Shown: piece by piece, positions 43,184 through 51,367 of the stretch
Layout: every line of letters begins with the position of its first letter
How positions within the stretch are numbered: the stretch's first letter is position 1
Source: Paenibacillus sp. BIHB 4019
GTDB taxonomy: Bacteria; Bacillota; Bacilli; Paenibacillales; Paenibacillaceae
Length of the DNA: 64,000 bases
NCBI RefSeq assembly: GCF_002741035.1
Contig: NZ_CP016808.1
Location: forward strand, 2,914,001 to 2,978,000
Reading direction: 5' to 3'
Position numbers and translations under genes: made by a program
Notes under the pieces: model-generated
The model's database searches: none
What the model was told of the DNA's origin: nothing
The model's input: the letters and a program-made list of their open reading frames with translations, nothing else

Positions 43184-44599
43184 ATGAAAAAAAGATTCGC
43201 AACGAAACGCTCGTTTTTGCTTTGCAGCTTGCTTGTAATGGCTTTAATGCTGGGGGCATGCTCGACGGGTAACGGAACGAACGCCGCACCAGAAGCAAGC
43301 GCGGGCACAAACGGTGCAAGCAGCGCAGCAAAGACGAAAATTTCCTATTGGACAATAGATCGTCATGACATGGATTATATGCAGGAGCAGGTAGACAAAT
43401 ATAACGCAACGAATACAGATAACGTTGAAGTAGAAATGAAGGTTATGGCGGATAATTACAATCAGGCGGTTGAGGTTGCGTTTGCGAGCAACCAGGCTCC
43501 GGACATTTTCCGCAGCGGCGACTTCCAAACTTATGTGAATAAAGGCTATTTTGCTCCACTTGATACGCTGCTCAGCAAAGAGTTTCTGGCGAAATTCGAT
43601 GGTTTGCTGGTAGAGGATGTATATACAAAAGACGGACATGTGTATACGCTTCCAAACACGGGCCAATTTTGGCGCCTGCTGTACAATGTAGACCTGCTGA
43701 AGAAAGCTGGTTACACAGAGCCTCCTAAGACGCTCGACGAAATGGTAGAAATCGCGAAAAAAGTGACTGAGCAAGGCAAGGCTGAAGGCGTATACGGCTT
43801 CGCTAGCAATTTCAAAAATGGCTCCGGCTTTACGCGTCCGGCTTTTGCATCGGGCTCGCTAAGCTCAGAGACAAGCCATGAGGGCTTTAACTACCAAACC
43901 GGTGAATTTGACTTCGGCATGTACGCCGACATTGCAAAAGCGCTGCACCAAATGAAAACAGATGGCAGCATGATCCCAGGCGCTGAATCGCTGGATATTG
44001 ATCCGCTTCGCGCACAGTTTGCCCAAGGTAAAATCGCGATGTATGTGAACCACTCCAGCGAGCCAGCTGTTTACACTTCGCAATTCCCGACGGAAATCAA
44101 TTGGTCATCGACGCTTGTACCGACTAAAGATGGTCAAATCAACGGCGTAACTTGGGTTAACGCAGGCGGTTATATCGGAATTAATGCACAATCGGATAAG
44201 CAAGCAGCAGCTGTGAAATTTTTAGAGTACCTGTACAACACAGACCTTCGCACAGAATATCAAGAGAAAGGTCTTGGACTATCCGTTCTGCCTTACGTCA
44301 ATGAAGCGGCAGGCAAGCCAGAGCTGAAAGGCATTGAAGGCTTCCTTCCAACGAAATATGATGGCATCTATCCAGCAACTCCAATTTCGGTTACCGAAAC
44401 GAAGCTGGAAGGCAAAAAAGCAAGCGACGTATTTATTGAATATATTTTGACCAGCAATCAGGACTTGGATGCTGCGATTAAAGATTTGAATACGAGATAC
44501 AACAAAGCGCTAGCAGCGGCTCGTACGGAAGGGCTGACTAATATTCAGGCTAATCCGTCGTTCAGCGCCAAGAGCCTGCAAGGCTCGCTCGGCCAGTAG
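43184..44599 (+). CDS. Sugar-binding lipoprotein, locus 3
   Basis: The 471-residue protein has a basic N terminus, hydrophobic core and lipobox LGAC (Cys ~26), then an Ala/Ser linker and a family-1 solute-binding body (ISYWTIDRHDMDYMQEQ, SNQAPDIFRSGDFQTYVNKG, YTLPNTGQFWRLLYNVDLLKKAG). ATG 43184 has GGGGAGG ahead. It is placed after the regulator, with a terminator following that could let it be made in excess over the downstream enzymes, as binding proteins usually are. Confidence 0.93.
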   Translation: MKKRFATKRSFLLCSLLVMALMLGACSTGNGTNAAPEASAGTNGASSAAKTKISYWTIDRHDMDYMQEQVDKYNATNTDNVEVEMKVMADNYNQAVEVAFASNQAPDIFRSGDFQTYVNKGYFAPLDTLLSKEFLAKFDGLLVEDVYTKDGHVYTLPNTGQFWRLLYNVDLLKKAGYTEPPKTLDEMVEIAKKVTEQGKAEGVYGFASNFKNGSGFTRPAFASGSLSSETSHEGFNYQTGEFDFGMYADIAKALHQMKTDGSMIPGAESLDIDPLRAQFAQGKIAMYVNHSSEPAVYTSQFPTEINWSSTLVPTKDGQINGVTWVNAGGYIGINAQSDKQAAAVKFLEYLYNTDLRTEYQEKGLGLSVLPYVNEAAGKPELKGIEGFLPTKYDGIYPATPISVTETKLEGKKASDVFIEYILTSNQDLDAAIKDLNTRYNKALAAARTEGLTNIQANPSFSAKSLQGSLGQ

Positions 44600-44618
44600 C
44601 CGTATAGCTGAAGGAAAA

Positions 44619-44650
44619 GAGAGGCTGCCTGCGGGCAGCCTCTGCTTTTA
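44619..44650 (+). terminator. Terminator between binding-protein and lyase genes
   Basis: GAGGCTGCC (44621-44629) pairs with GGCAGCCTC, then TGCTTTT. A weak T-run suggests partial read-through into the enzyme genes. Confidence 0.65.
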
Positions 44651-44686
44651 TAGATAGGGAGAAGCAGGAGAGGAGCGAGTGCTTAA

Positions 44687-46705
44687 ATGGATCATTTGTA
44701 TTTTAGGCCGAAGCAGAGAAGCGAGTGGGGAGCAAGCTTCCAGCAGCATTTTCCCAAGCAGGCGGCCGCTGCCATTGCGCAGGCAGACCGCTGGTGCGAG
44801 AATAAGCCTATAATTTGGAAAGGTTTTGAAATCGATCTGGGCCAGCCTGTCAATTGGCTTTACAACCCGACTGGAGACAAGGAATTTACTTGGGGCATTA
44901 ATCGCTTTAAGCATCTTCGCTCCTTAGGCACCGCCTTTGCGTGCACCGGAGACGAGAAATATGCGGCTAAAGCGCTGGAGCATATTTTAGGCTGGATCGA
45001 TACGCAGCCATGCCCGCGGAATTTGCCGGCAGAGGAGCTGACCTATTTTCAAAGGCCCGGCCCGTGGCGGCTGTTGGAAACTGGACTTAGGCTGCGCCAA
45101 TGGATATATGCCTATCATTTTTTCGATCAATCGGAAAGCTGGAATGCTGAAGCGAAGGAACGGTTTCTCCAATCGGTAAAAGAGCATGCTTGGTTTCTCT
45201 CCACCTACAAAGCGAGCATTGAAATCAATCATTCGATTATGCATATGATTGGGCTGCTGGGCGCGGGGCTGACCTTTGTGACGTGGGAGGAAAGCGCGGA
45301 ATGGCGCAGCACCGCGATGAAGCGGCTGGAGGAATGCATATGCGTGCAGGTGCTGCCAGATGGCGTCCATTCGGAGCTTACGCCGCACTACCATATGGTA
45401 TCGCTGGAGTTGTTCGTCGATTGTGCCGTTATGGCGAAAAAGCGCGGGCTTGCGTTCTCAGGCGAATACGAGCGCATTGTAGCCGGCATGACGCGATTCG
45501 CAAGCTTGATGATCAGGCAGGACGGCAGCATGGCGCCGTTTGCCGATTCCTTCGCGAACCAGCCGCCCGATTTGAATGCGGCGGCGCTGTATTATGATCG
45601 TCCAGAACTGCTGCTGGAAGATCAGCTGTATGAGCAGTTTTGGACGGTCGGCCCTGAGGCTATCGACCGCCTGCTGGCAGCGGCAGCTAAGGTGCCGGAA
45701 GCGGCAGCTAAGGTGCCGGAAGCGACAGCTAAGGCGCCAGAAGCGGCAGTATCGCAGGCGGCTTCAACGGCAGGCGAAGCAGAAGCGTCAAGCTCCTTTG
45801 CGGGGGAGCGGCTGCCGTTTGCATTCCCGGCGGCAGGCTATTATGGGCTTGGCGATACGGAGCAGCAGCTCATCTTCGATGCGGCAGCGCTTGGAGGCCC
45901 TCATGGCCATGCCGATGCATTGTCCTTCGAATGGTGCGCCTATGGCGAAGCGCTGTTCGTCGATCCGGGCACATACACGTATATGGAAAATCCATGGCGC
46001 CGTTATTTCAAAAGCACATCTGCCCATAATACCGTTCTTGTGGACGGGCAGGATCAGACGCCTTATTTGCGCACCCAAAGATGGGGCGTGCCAGAGGCTG
46101 CCGTTTCCTTGATTGCTTGGGAACCGGATCAGCAAATGATTTGCGCGGAGCATGACGGATATGCTTCCCGCGGCGTTACGCACAGGCGCGCCGTATGGTT
46201 TCTGGACAGCGGAGAATGGGTCATCTATGACCGCCTGACGGGTACAGGCGAGCATACGTATCAGCACCGGCTGCATACTAGGCTGCTGGAATGGGAGACG
46301 CACAAACGGGCAGCAGGCAGCGCTGCTGCGGCAAATGTTACGGTCTCCAATGATGAGCCTGCCTGCTACTATGCGAAAGGCAGCGGCTTGTTCAACGGAG
46401 TAGAAGCGGCAGCCGCTTCGCCGCTCGCCTGCGAGCTGCTCGTATTTGGACCGCCGGAGCTGGAGCTTGACGTGGAGGATAGCTGGGAATCCGTGCACCA
46501 AATGAAGATGCAGCCGCTGAAGGTGCTTCAAGGTTTGCTGACAACGGAAAATGAAGGTGCATGGTTTATTACCGTGATGAAGCCATCACTTGGCACGCAG
46601 CAGCTGGCGATCTCTGAATGGAGCGTCGCAATGGACGAGCAGGGCCGCCCTGTTCTGGGCTTAAACCGTGACGGGCGCCTTACCGTGTTCGCAATGCCTG
46701 AATGA
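44687..46705 (+). CDS. Heparinase II/III-like polysaccharide lyase family protein
   Basis: The 672-residue protein has no signal peptide. The N-terminal alpha-helical toroid (~1-320) includes WLYNPTGDKEFTWGINRFKHL, the INHSIMHM segment with likely catalytic Asn-His, and ELTPHYHMVSLELF. The C-terminal heparinase II/III beta-sandwich (~385-672) includes AAALGGPHGHADALSFEW (the metal/charge His pair) and YFKSTSAHNTVLVDGQDQ. A low-complexity AKVPEA-type insert (~330-375) links them. Lyases of this fold eliminate at uronates in heparin, alginate or related chains. Given the KdgF-like cupin downstream, an unsaturated uronate product is likely. It acts in the cytoplasm on imported oligosaccharide. 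Confidence 0.85.
   Translation: MDHLYFRPKQRSEWGASFQQHFPKQAAAAIAQADRWCENKPIIWKGFEIDLGQPVNWLYNPTGDKEFTWGINRFKHLRSLGTAFACTGDEKYAAKALEHILGWIDTQPCPRNLPAEELTYFQRPGPWRLLETGLRLRQWIYAYHFFDQSESWNAEAKERFLQSVKEHAWFLSTYKASIEINHSIMHMIGLLGAGLTFVTWEESAEWRSTAMKRLEECICVQVLPDGVHSELTPHYHMVSLELFVDCAVMAKKRGLAFSGEYERIVAGMTRFASLMIRQDGSMAPFADSFANQPPDLNAAALYYDRPELLLEDQLYEQFWTVGPEAIDRLLAAAAKVPEAAAKVPEATAKAPEAAVSQAASTAGEAEASSSFAGERLPFAFPAAGYYGLGDTEQQLIFDAAALGGPHGHADALSFEWCAYGEALFVDPGTYTYMENPWRRYFKSTSAHNTVLVDGQDQTPYLRTQRWGVPEAAVSLIAWEPDQQMICAEHDGYASRGVTHRRAVWFLDSGEWVIYDRLTGTGEHTYQHRLHTRLLEWETHKRAAGSAAAANVTVSNDEPACYYAKGSGLFNGVEAAAASPLACELLVFGPPELELDVEDSWESVHQMKMQPLKVLQGLLTTENEGAWFITVMKPSLGTQQLAISEWSVAMDEQGRPVLGLNRDGRLTVFAMPE
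45682..45744 (+). repeat. 21-bp coding tandem repeat, 3 units, in the lyase linker
   Basis: GGCAGCTAAGGTGCCGGAAGC (one unit is 21 bases, so only its pattern is given in part: GGCAGCTAAGG...GAAGC) at 45682, 45703 and 45724; the third unit has three changes. It encodes the AKVPEAA repeat. Confidence 0.85.
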
Positions 46706-46724
46706 ATCGATTGGAGTGAAGCAT

Positions 46725-49133
46725 GTGGATAAGCAAAACGGATTTATTACTCATTATCTAACTTCAGGACTGCGCTTGAGCGATTTTATATCGGACAAAA
46801 CCGATAAAAACCAAATACGTTACGAGCAATATTTGCGCTCGATTGTCGCGGACAGGGATCTTCCAGCGCCAGCGGGATCAGAAGCCATCCAAATCGGCGC
46901 TGAGAGCGAGCTGGGGCTGCCTTGGGAGTATCTTTACCCGTGCAGCGGCTTCGTTAATTTCAGCCAGTTTTCGTTTACGCCCCAAAAAGTAGAGCTGCTC
47001 GCCGCTACCGTGCTTGTGGCGGAAGAAGACCTTGTCGTCTTGGCAAATCTATGGACTTACACGGCGATTGAAGTATGGCTTAATGGAGAGATGGTAAGCT
47101 CCGTTGACGTGCCGGTGTATAAGCCGATTAATAAGCAGGAAATGCAGCTGCCTTTGCGCAAAGGCAGCAACACGATGGTTATCCGCATGCAAAATTTGGC
47201 GGTGCGCGATACAAGGAATATTTTCGGCATTCAATTATTGGAGCATTTAGACCAAATTAAGGTTACGCTGCCGGATGCGGAGCAGGCCGAGTCATTTCTT
47301 GCGCTTGACCGCTTTCTGTCGGGCATTACGCTGAAGGGCAATGAGCTTTGCTTTACGGCGGAAGCGCCTTGCAGCATCTACCTGGCATACGGGGAAGAAG
47401 TAACTGACAGCCTGATCGCCGAGGACATTAGCGGCAAGCGCAGCGTGAAGCTTGACGAGGGTGCGCCAATGGCAATCGTCTATGGTGAAATCGGACAAAG
47501 AAAGCTGGTTCGCAAAATCGAGCTGCTGCAAAACAAAAAGCCGGTTTATCGCAAAGGAGCGGCAGCAGCCGAGGTTAAAGGCGCCATGTTCGAGGAGATT
47601 GCCGCCATAGGCACGGAGAAGGCGTTTCAACCGCTGCGCTTTGGTTTATTTTACGTGCTGGCGCGCTGGAACTTGGGACAACCCGGTGTTAATGATGAAC
47701 AGCATATTTTGCATGCGCTTGGACAAATTGAGCGGCGCGAGGATTGCTCGGACTTTATCCTCGCGGGCTTGCTTCGCTTCATGCAGCAGCAAGAGCTTCC
47801 GGCCCATTTAACGGAACGAACCAAGCAGGCGATTTTAGATTACCGCTTCTGGATGACGGAGGACGGCTCAGACGGCATGTGCTTCTGGAGCGAAAATCAC
47901 GCCCTGATGTTCTATATTTGCGCTTATATGGCGGGCCGCGAGTACCCGGACCAGCTATTCGCAAGATCGGGCCGCACGGGCGTTCAGGCAAGCAAGGTGG
48001 CGCTCGGCAAAATCCGCGAGTGGCTGGATGATGTCGAGGAATATGGCTTTGAGGAGTTTCTCAGCGCGGATTATATGTGCGTGACGCTGGGTGCGCTGCT
48101 AAATGTCGTCGACTATATGGAGGAAGAGGAGTCCGCTCGCGCAAGCCGGTTAATTGACGAGATGCTGAAATCCTTCGCATATCATACGTTCCGCGGTTCA
48201 ATTGTCGCGCCGCAAGCGCGCATTTACCGCTCTGTCATTTTGCCGTTTACCCAGTCGGCCCAGTCTTTAATTCATCTGCTGAATCCGGATACGCCTATGG
48301 GCAACAGCGAATGGATCGTTTTTCTGATGAACAGCAAATACGTGATGCCGCAGCATTTCACAAGCCTGATGGATGAATCTTTGGAGCTGGAGTACCAGAC
48401 TGGGAACGCATGGGTGAAGCTCAACAAGCAGCCTGATTATATGCTGACCTCGGTTCAATCTCCGAGATATGATGCCAACCCGTCCTTCTGGCAAAATATT
48501 AGCTTTGACGAGTCCGTTGACATTGAATCGGGCCATTATGTTAAATCGTTTAATGAGCGTTTTCACGGCACATCGCGTTTCGAGCCGGGCGTGTACGGGT
48601 ATCAGCAGCATATGTGGTATGCGGCGCTGGACAACGATACGGTGCTGTATACGAACCATCCGGGAGAGCTGGCTGACGATGGCGGCATGCGGCCGGGCTA
48701 TTGGTATGGCAATGGCATCATGCCAGCGGTCAAGCAGCAGGGCAGCGCGCTGGGCGCGATTTATGAAATCGGGGAGGAGCATCCGGTCGCGTTTACGCAT
48801 CTCTTTTTCCCGGAGGCGAAGTTTGATGATTTCGTCCAGGACGGGCATTGGCTGTTTGGGCAAAAAGGCAGCGGCTACGCCGCGATCTGGTGCAGCGAGC
48901 CGATGGTTCCCCATCACGACCGCCTGTTCCATTGCGAATACCGGGCATACAGCCGCAAAAATGCGTATTTCTGCAAGCTGGGCTCGGAGCAGGAGTTCGG
49001 CAGCTGGGATCAGTTTAAAGCGGAATGCTACCGGCTTGCTCCGGCCTTCGATTGTTCAGCTCTCAAGCTGACCGCAGCGGATGATTATGAGCTGAGCTTC
49101 GTCCGCAGCAGCAATATGTCGCAATATGTGTAA
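46725..49133 (+). CDS. Large cytoplasmic enzyme-like protein of unrecognised family, toroid plus beta-domains
   Basis: The 802-residue protein is not assignable to a named family. An N-terminal beta-rich jelly-roll-like part (~40-290: FVNFSQFSFTP, YTAIEVWLNGEMVSS, GSNTMVIRMQNLAVRD) resembles those of rhamnosidase or PL-associated proteins. A helical middle (~300-560) has FWSENHALMFYICAYMAGREYP, a pattern seen in (alpha/alpha)-toroid enzymes. The C-terminal region (~600-802: YAALDNDTVLYTNHPGE, GYWYGNGIMPAV, HLFFPEAKFDDF) recalls lyase beta-domains. No signal peptide. GTG 46725 follows GGAG at 9 bases; the out-of-frame ATG at 46723 is not the start. It lies 19 bp after the lyase gene, hence likely the same pathway. 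Confidence 0.7.
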   Translation: MDKQNGFITHYLTSGLRLSDFISDKTDKNQIRYEQYLRSIVADRDLPAPAGSEAIQIGAESELGLPWEYLYPCSGFVNFSQFSFTPQKVELLAATVLVAEEDLVVLANLWTYTAIEVWLNGEMVSSVDVPVYKPINKQEMQLPLRKGSNTMVIRMQNLAVRDTRNIFGIQLLEHLDQIKVTLPDAEQAESFLALDRFLSGITLKGNELCFTAEAPCSIYLAYGEEVTDSLIAEDISGKRSVKLDEGAPMAIVYGEIGQRKLVRKIELLQNKKPVYRKGAAAAEVKGAMFEEIAAIGTEKAFQPLRFGLFYVLARWNLGQPGVNDEQHILHALGQIERREDCSDFILAGLLRFMQQQELPAHLTERTKQAILDYRFWMTEDGSDGMCFWSENHALMFYICAYMAGREYPDQLFARSGRTGVQASKVALGKIREWLDDVEEYGFEEFLSADYMCVTLGALLNVVDYMEEEESARASRLIDEMLKSFAYHTFRGSIVAPQARIYRSVILPFTQSAQSLIHLLNPDTPMGNSEWIVFLMNSKYVMPQHFTSLMDESLELEYQTGNAWVKLNKQPDYMLTSVQSPRYDANPSFWQNISFDESVDIESGHYVKSFNERFHGTSRFEPGVYGYQQHMWYAALDNDTVLYTNHPGELADDGGMRPGYWYGNGIMPAVKQQGSALGAIYEIGEEHPVAFTHLFFPEAKFDDFVQDGHWLFGQKGSGYAAIWCSEPMVPHHDRLFHCEYRAYSRKNAYFCKLGSEQEFGSWDQFKAECYRLAPAFDCSALKLTAADDYELSFVRSSNMSQYV

Positions 49134-49181
49134 CCGCAAGTATATGTAATCTAATCCGATAATAGTTGAGAGGAATGACGA

Positions 49182-49499
49182 ATGATGAGCAGATTGAACA
49201 ATTGGGAAAATGCCGAGCCGGGCGTAAAACGGAAAATTTTCACACCGGGCGAGACGATTATGATGATGGAGGTGCATTTTGAGGAAGGAGCGGAAGGTTA
49301 TTTGCACAGCCATGTGCATGAGCAGTTTTCCTACTGCCTGGAAGGGCAGCTGGAGTTCTCGATAAACGGGGAGAAGACGGTCATTTCCGCAGGCGAGACG
49401 ATCTTTATCCCTAGCAATGCCGAGCATGGCTGCCGCGCCTTGAAAGCAAGCAAGCTGCTCGACACCTTTACGCCGCTTCGGCAGGATTTGATCAATTAA
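49182..49499 (+). CDS. kdgF: KdgF-like cupin (unsaturated uronate linearisation)
   Basis: The 105-residue single-domain cupin closely follows KdgF: the start W-x6-GVKRKIF, the metal motif HSHVHEQFSYCLEGQLEF (two His and a Glu), the second motif IPSNAEHGCRAL (His), and the end LLDTFTPLRQDL. KdgF converts 4,5-unsaturated monouronates to the linear keto form after pectate or alginate cleavage. GAGAGG precedes ATG 49182; ATG 49185 is also possible. Last gene of locus 3, 48 bp after the unknown enzyme, with a strong terminator behind. It is the best clue that the substrate contains uronic acid. Confidence 0.85.
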   Translation: MMSRLNNWENAEPGVKRKIFTPGETIMMMEVHFEEGAEGYLHSHVHEQFSYCLEGQLEFSINGEKTVISAGETIFIPSNAEHGCRALKASKLLDTFTPLRQDLIN

Positions 49500-49540
49500 T
49501 GAAATAAGGTCGGCAGCTAAGCTAAGCACGCGATGCTGCT

Positions 49541-49587
49541 AGGGTTGTCCCAAAGCCATAATTAATGGCTGGGGCAGCCCTTTTTTT
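49541..49587 (+). terminator. Strong terminator ending locus 3
   Basis: AGGGTTGTCCCA-AAGCCAT pairs with ATGGCT-GGGGCAGCCCT (two-part stem), followed by seven T. Confidence 0.85.
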
Positions 49588-49672
49588 ATGGAGAAAAGGA
49601 TGACGCGGCCATTCCCGGTTTTCTGAAACATTGTGATTCGCGGGAGCGTCTATGAAAGGGAGGTGATTGGCG

Positions 49673-50464
49673 ATGAATGGTATAAAACGGACGGGCCAGG
49701 CTTTAATCGTGCTGCTCCTTATGCTGACAGCTGCCGGCTGTGGCGGAGGGAGCAGTGCGCTGGAACGTGAAGCGCCCGAGGCAACCGACATGCAGGTTAA
49801 GGCTGCGGGTCCAGAAACCGAGGAACCGGCTGAAACTTGTAATGCGATTATCGAGTGGGTCGATTTTCTGATGATTAATGGCATCAAATACCAATACAAC
49901 TATGAGGGAAGCGGGAAGGTATCTGACGACCAGCTTGGCGAAAAAGTAGGCGAGGTAACTTATATGCTGAACGATCATGCTTGCACCGATTATGTGGAGA
50001 AGGATGGGAATGCCGCCTTTTTGCCTATTGGCACAGAGATTTATGCGATAAAGGGCTACAAGTCGGAGTTCCGTGTTGCAGCATTCAACAAGGTTTATGA
50101 AGTGATGGATAATCCAAAGGCGGCTACGCTGGGACAATTGCTTGATATCGAGGGCAAAGTCGATAAAGTAGGCTTGGAAAGTGCCGAGGATGGCAGTCCG
50201 ATCGGCGACTTTAGTGCAGAAGCGTCTGCACAGTTCATTCAGGAGCTGCTTCCTCTGCAGCATGTGGGATTCAAACAGGTTTATGAAAAAACGAAGCATG
50301 AATCCGGTATTTTTCTAAGGATATACTTGCTGGATGGCAGCTCTTTCCGGCTCGTGTATTATCCAGAGGGGAACGCTTTTACAGCTGGGGCCTTCGGAAC
50401 AGACAGCCTGAAAAAATTGATTATGGAGCAGCGGGCCCAAATCAAAGCAGCAGCAGGCTTATAA
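49673..50464 (+). CDS. Lipoprotein of unknown function
   Basis: The 263-residue protein has a lipoprotein signal (MNGIKRTGQALIVLLLMLTAAGC; lipobox AAGC) and a short acidic linker. The body has the repeated strand pattern IIEWVDFLMINGIKYQYN, DDQLGEKVGEVTYML, FLPIGTEIYAIKGYKSEFRVAAF. This resembles small Bacillus lipoproteins annotated as hypothetical; I do not recognise a named family. GGGAGGTGAT precedes ATG 49673. It is a single gene between two terminators. Surface-located role inferred only. Confidence 0.8.
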   Translation: MNGIKRTGQALIVLLLMLTAAGCGGGSSALEREAPEATDMQVKAAGPETEEPAETCNAIIEWVDFLMINGIKYQYNYEGSGKVSDDQLGEKVGEVTYMLNDHACTDYVEKDGNAAFLPIGTEIYAIKGYKSEFRVAAFNKVYEVMDNPKAATLGQLLDIEGKVDKVGLESAEDGSPIGDFSAEASAQFIQELLPLQHVGFKQVYEKTKHESGIFLRIYLLDGSSFRLVYYPEGNAFTAGAFGTDSLKKLIMEQRAQIKAAAGL

Positions 50465-50478
50465 AAAATATACCGTGC

Positions 50479-50507
50479 AACCTCCTCCATCGGAAGAGGT
50501 TTTTTTG
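50479..50507 (+). terminator. Rho-independent terminator after the lipoprotein
   Basis: AACCTC-C-TCC pairs with GGA-A-GAGGTT, then TTTTTT. Confidence 0.7.
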
Positions 50508-50584
50508 TATTTGATGAAAGCATGGCTTTACCTTAAACTAGCTTATATATTGAGGATGAAAAAAGGAAGAAGAGGTGGCATAAC

Positions 50585-51295
50585 ATGCGTATTCGATGTT
50601 TCCAGCACGTCGCTTTTGAAAATCCGGGCGGTATCGCTTATTGGGCCGATAAACACGGGCATGAGCTTGAGATTACCCGGTTGTTTGCTGGAGATGAGCT
50701 GCCTGCTCATGAAAGCTGGGATTGGCTCGTCCTATTGGGCGGCCCGATGAGCGTTCATGATGAAGCGGAATATCCATGGATGCAGGCGGAGAAGCGGTAC
50801 ATCGCAGAGGCTATTCCTAGCGGGAAACCGGTCATTGGCATTTGCCTGGGCTCGCAGTTCATTGCAGAGGCGCTGGGGGCGAAGGTATATGTGAATGAAC
50901 AGAAGGAAATTGGCTGGTTCCCGCTTAAATGGCTGCATAGTCATGGTGCATATCCGCAGGACGATTTATTTAAAGCTTTTCCGGAAGCGCCGACTGTCTT
51001 TCATTGGCACGGTGAAACGTACGATTTGCCGGAAGGGGCAAGGCGGCTTGCCTCAAGCGCTGCCTGTCTGAATCAAGCATTCGTATATGGGGAGGCCGTG
51101 TTCGGCTTTCAATTCCACCTCGAAATGATGGAAAACAATATTAAGCTGATTGCCGAAAATTGCGGGCATGAGCTGGTTGATGCACCTTATATTCAGATGG
51201 CGGACAGGCTGTTGAACGCTTCTGCCGAGAGGGAGCAGGCATTAGTGCTGCTGGAAAGCTTCTTGAATGGATTGGAAACCGAAAAATCCCGATGA
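50585..51295 (+). CDS. Class-I glutamine amidotransferase-like protein
   Basis: The 236-residue stand-alone GATase-1 fold has WDWLVLLGGPMSVHDE, the nucleophile elbow GICLGSQ (Cys ~87), and the catalytic-triad His and Glu in FGFQFHLEM (~178-186). It resembles GMP-synthase-like amidotransferases that lack the synthase half; some hydrolyse gamma-glutamyl bonds, others are of unknown role. AAGAGGTGG precedes the ATG. Single gene. Convergent with the chemotaxis receptor across a hairpin. Confidence 0.88.
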   Translation: MRIRCFQHVAFENPGGIAYWADKHGHELEITRLFAGDELPAHESWDWLVLLGGPMSVHDEAEYPWMQAEKRYIAEAIPSGKPVIGICLGSQFIAEALGAKVYVNEQKEIGWFPLKWLHSHGAYPQDDLFKAFPEAPTVFHWHGETYDLPEGARRLASSAACLNQAFVYGEAVFGFQFHLEMMENNIKLIAENCGHELVDAPYIQMADRLLNASAEREQALVLLESFLNGLETEKSR

Positions 51296-51301
51296 ATCGT
51301 C

Positions 51302-51335
51302 AGCAGCAAAAGCATGAGGCTTTTGCTGTTATTGA
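51302..51335. terminator. Bidirectional terminator
   Basis: CAGCAAAAGC pairs with GCTTTTGCTG around a short ATGAG loop. It lies between the convergent amidotransferase and receptor genes; T-rich on the plus side. Confidence 0.65.
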
Positions 51336-51367
51336 CGATGCACCGGGACGGTTCGTGCAACTCAAGG

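Noticed and set aside
45788..46531. 247-codon minus-strand frame opposite the heparinase-like gene
   Set aside because: Composition typical of antisense to a GC-rich gene; no start signal.
46723..46725. ATG at 46723 as start of the 802-residue protein
   Set aside because: Out of frame with the long coding frame; the GTG at 46725 is in frame and well spaced from GGAG.
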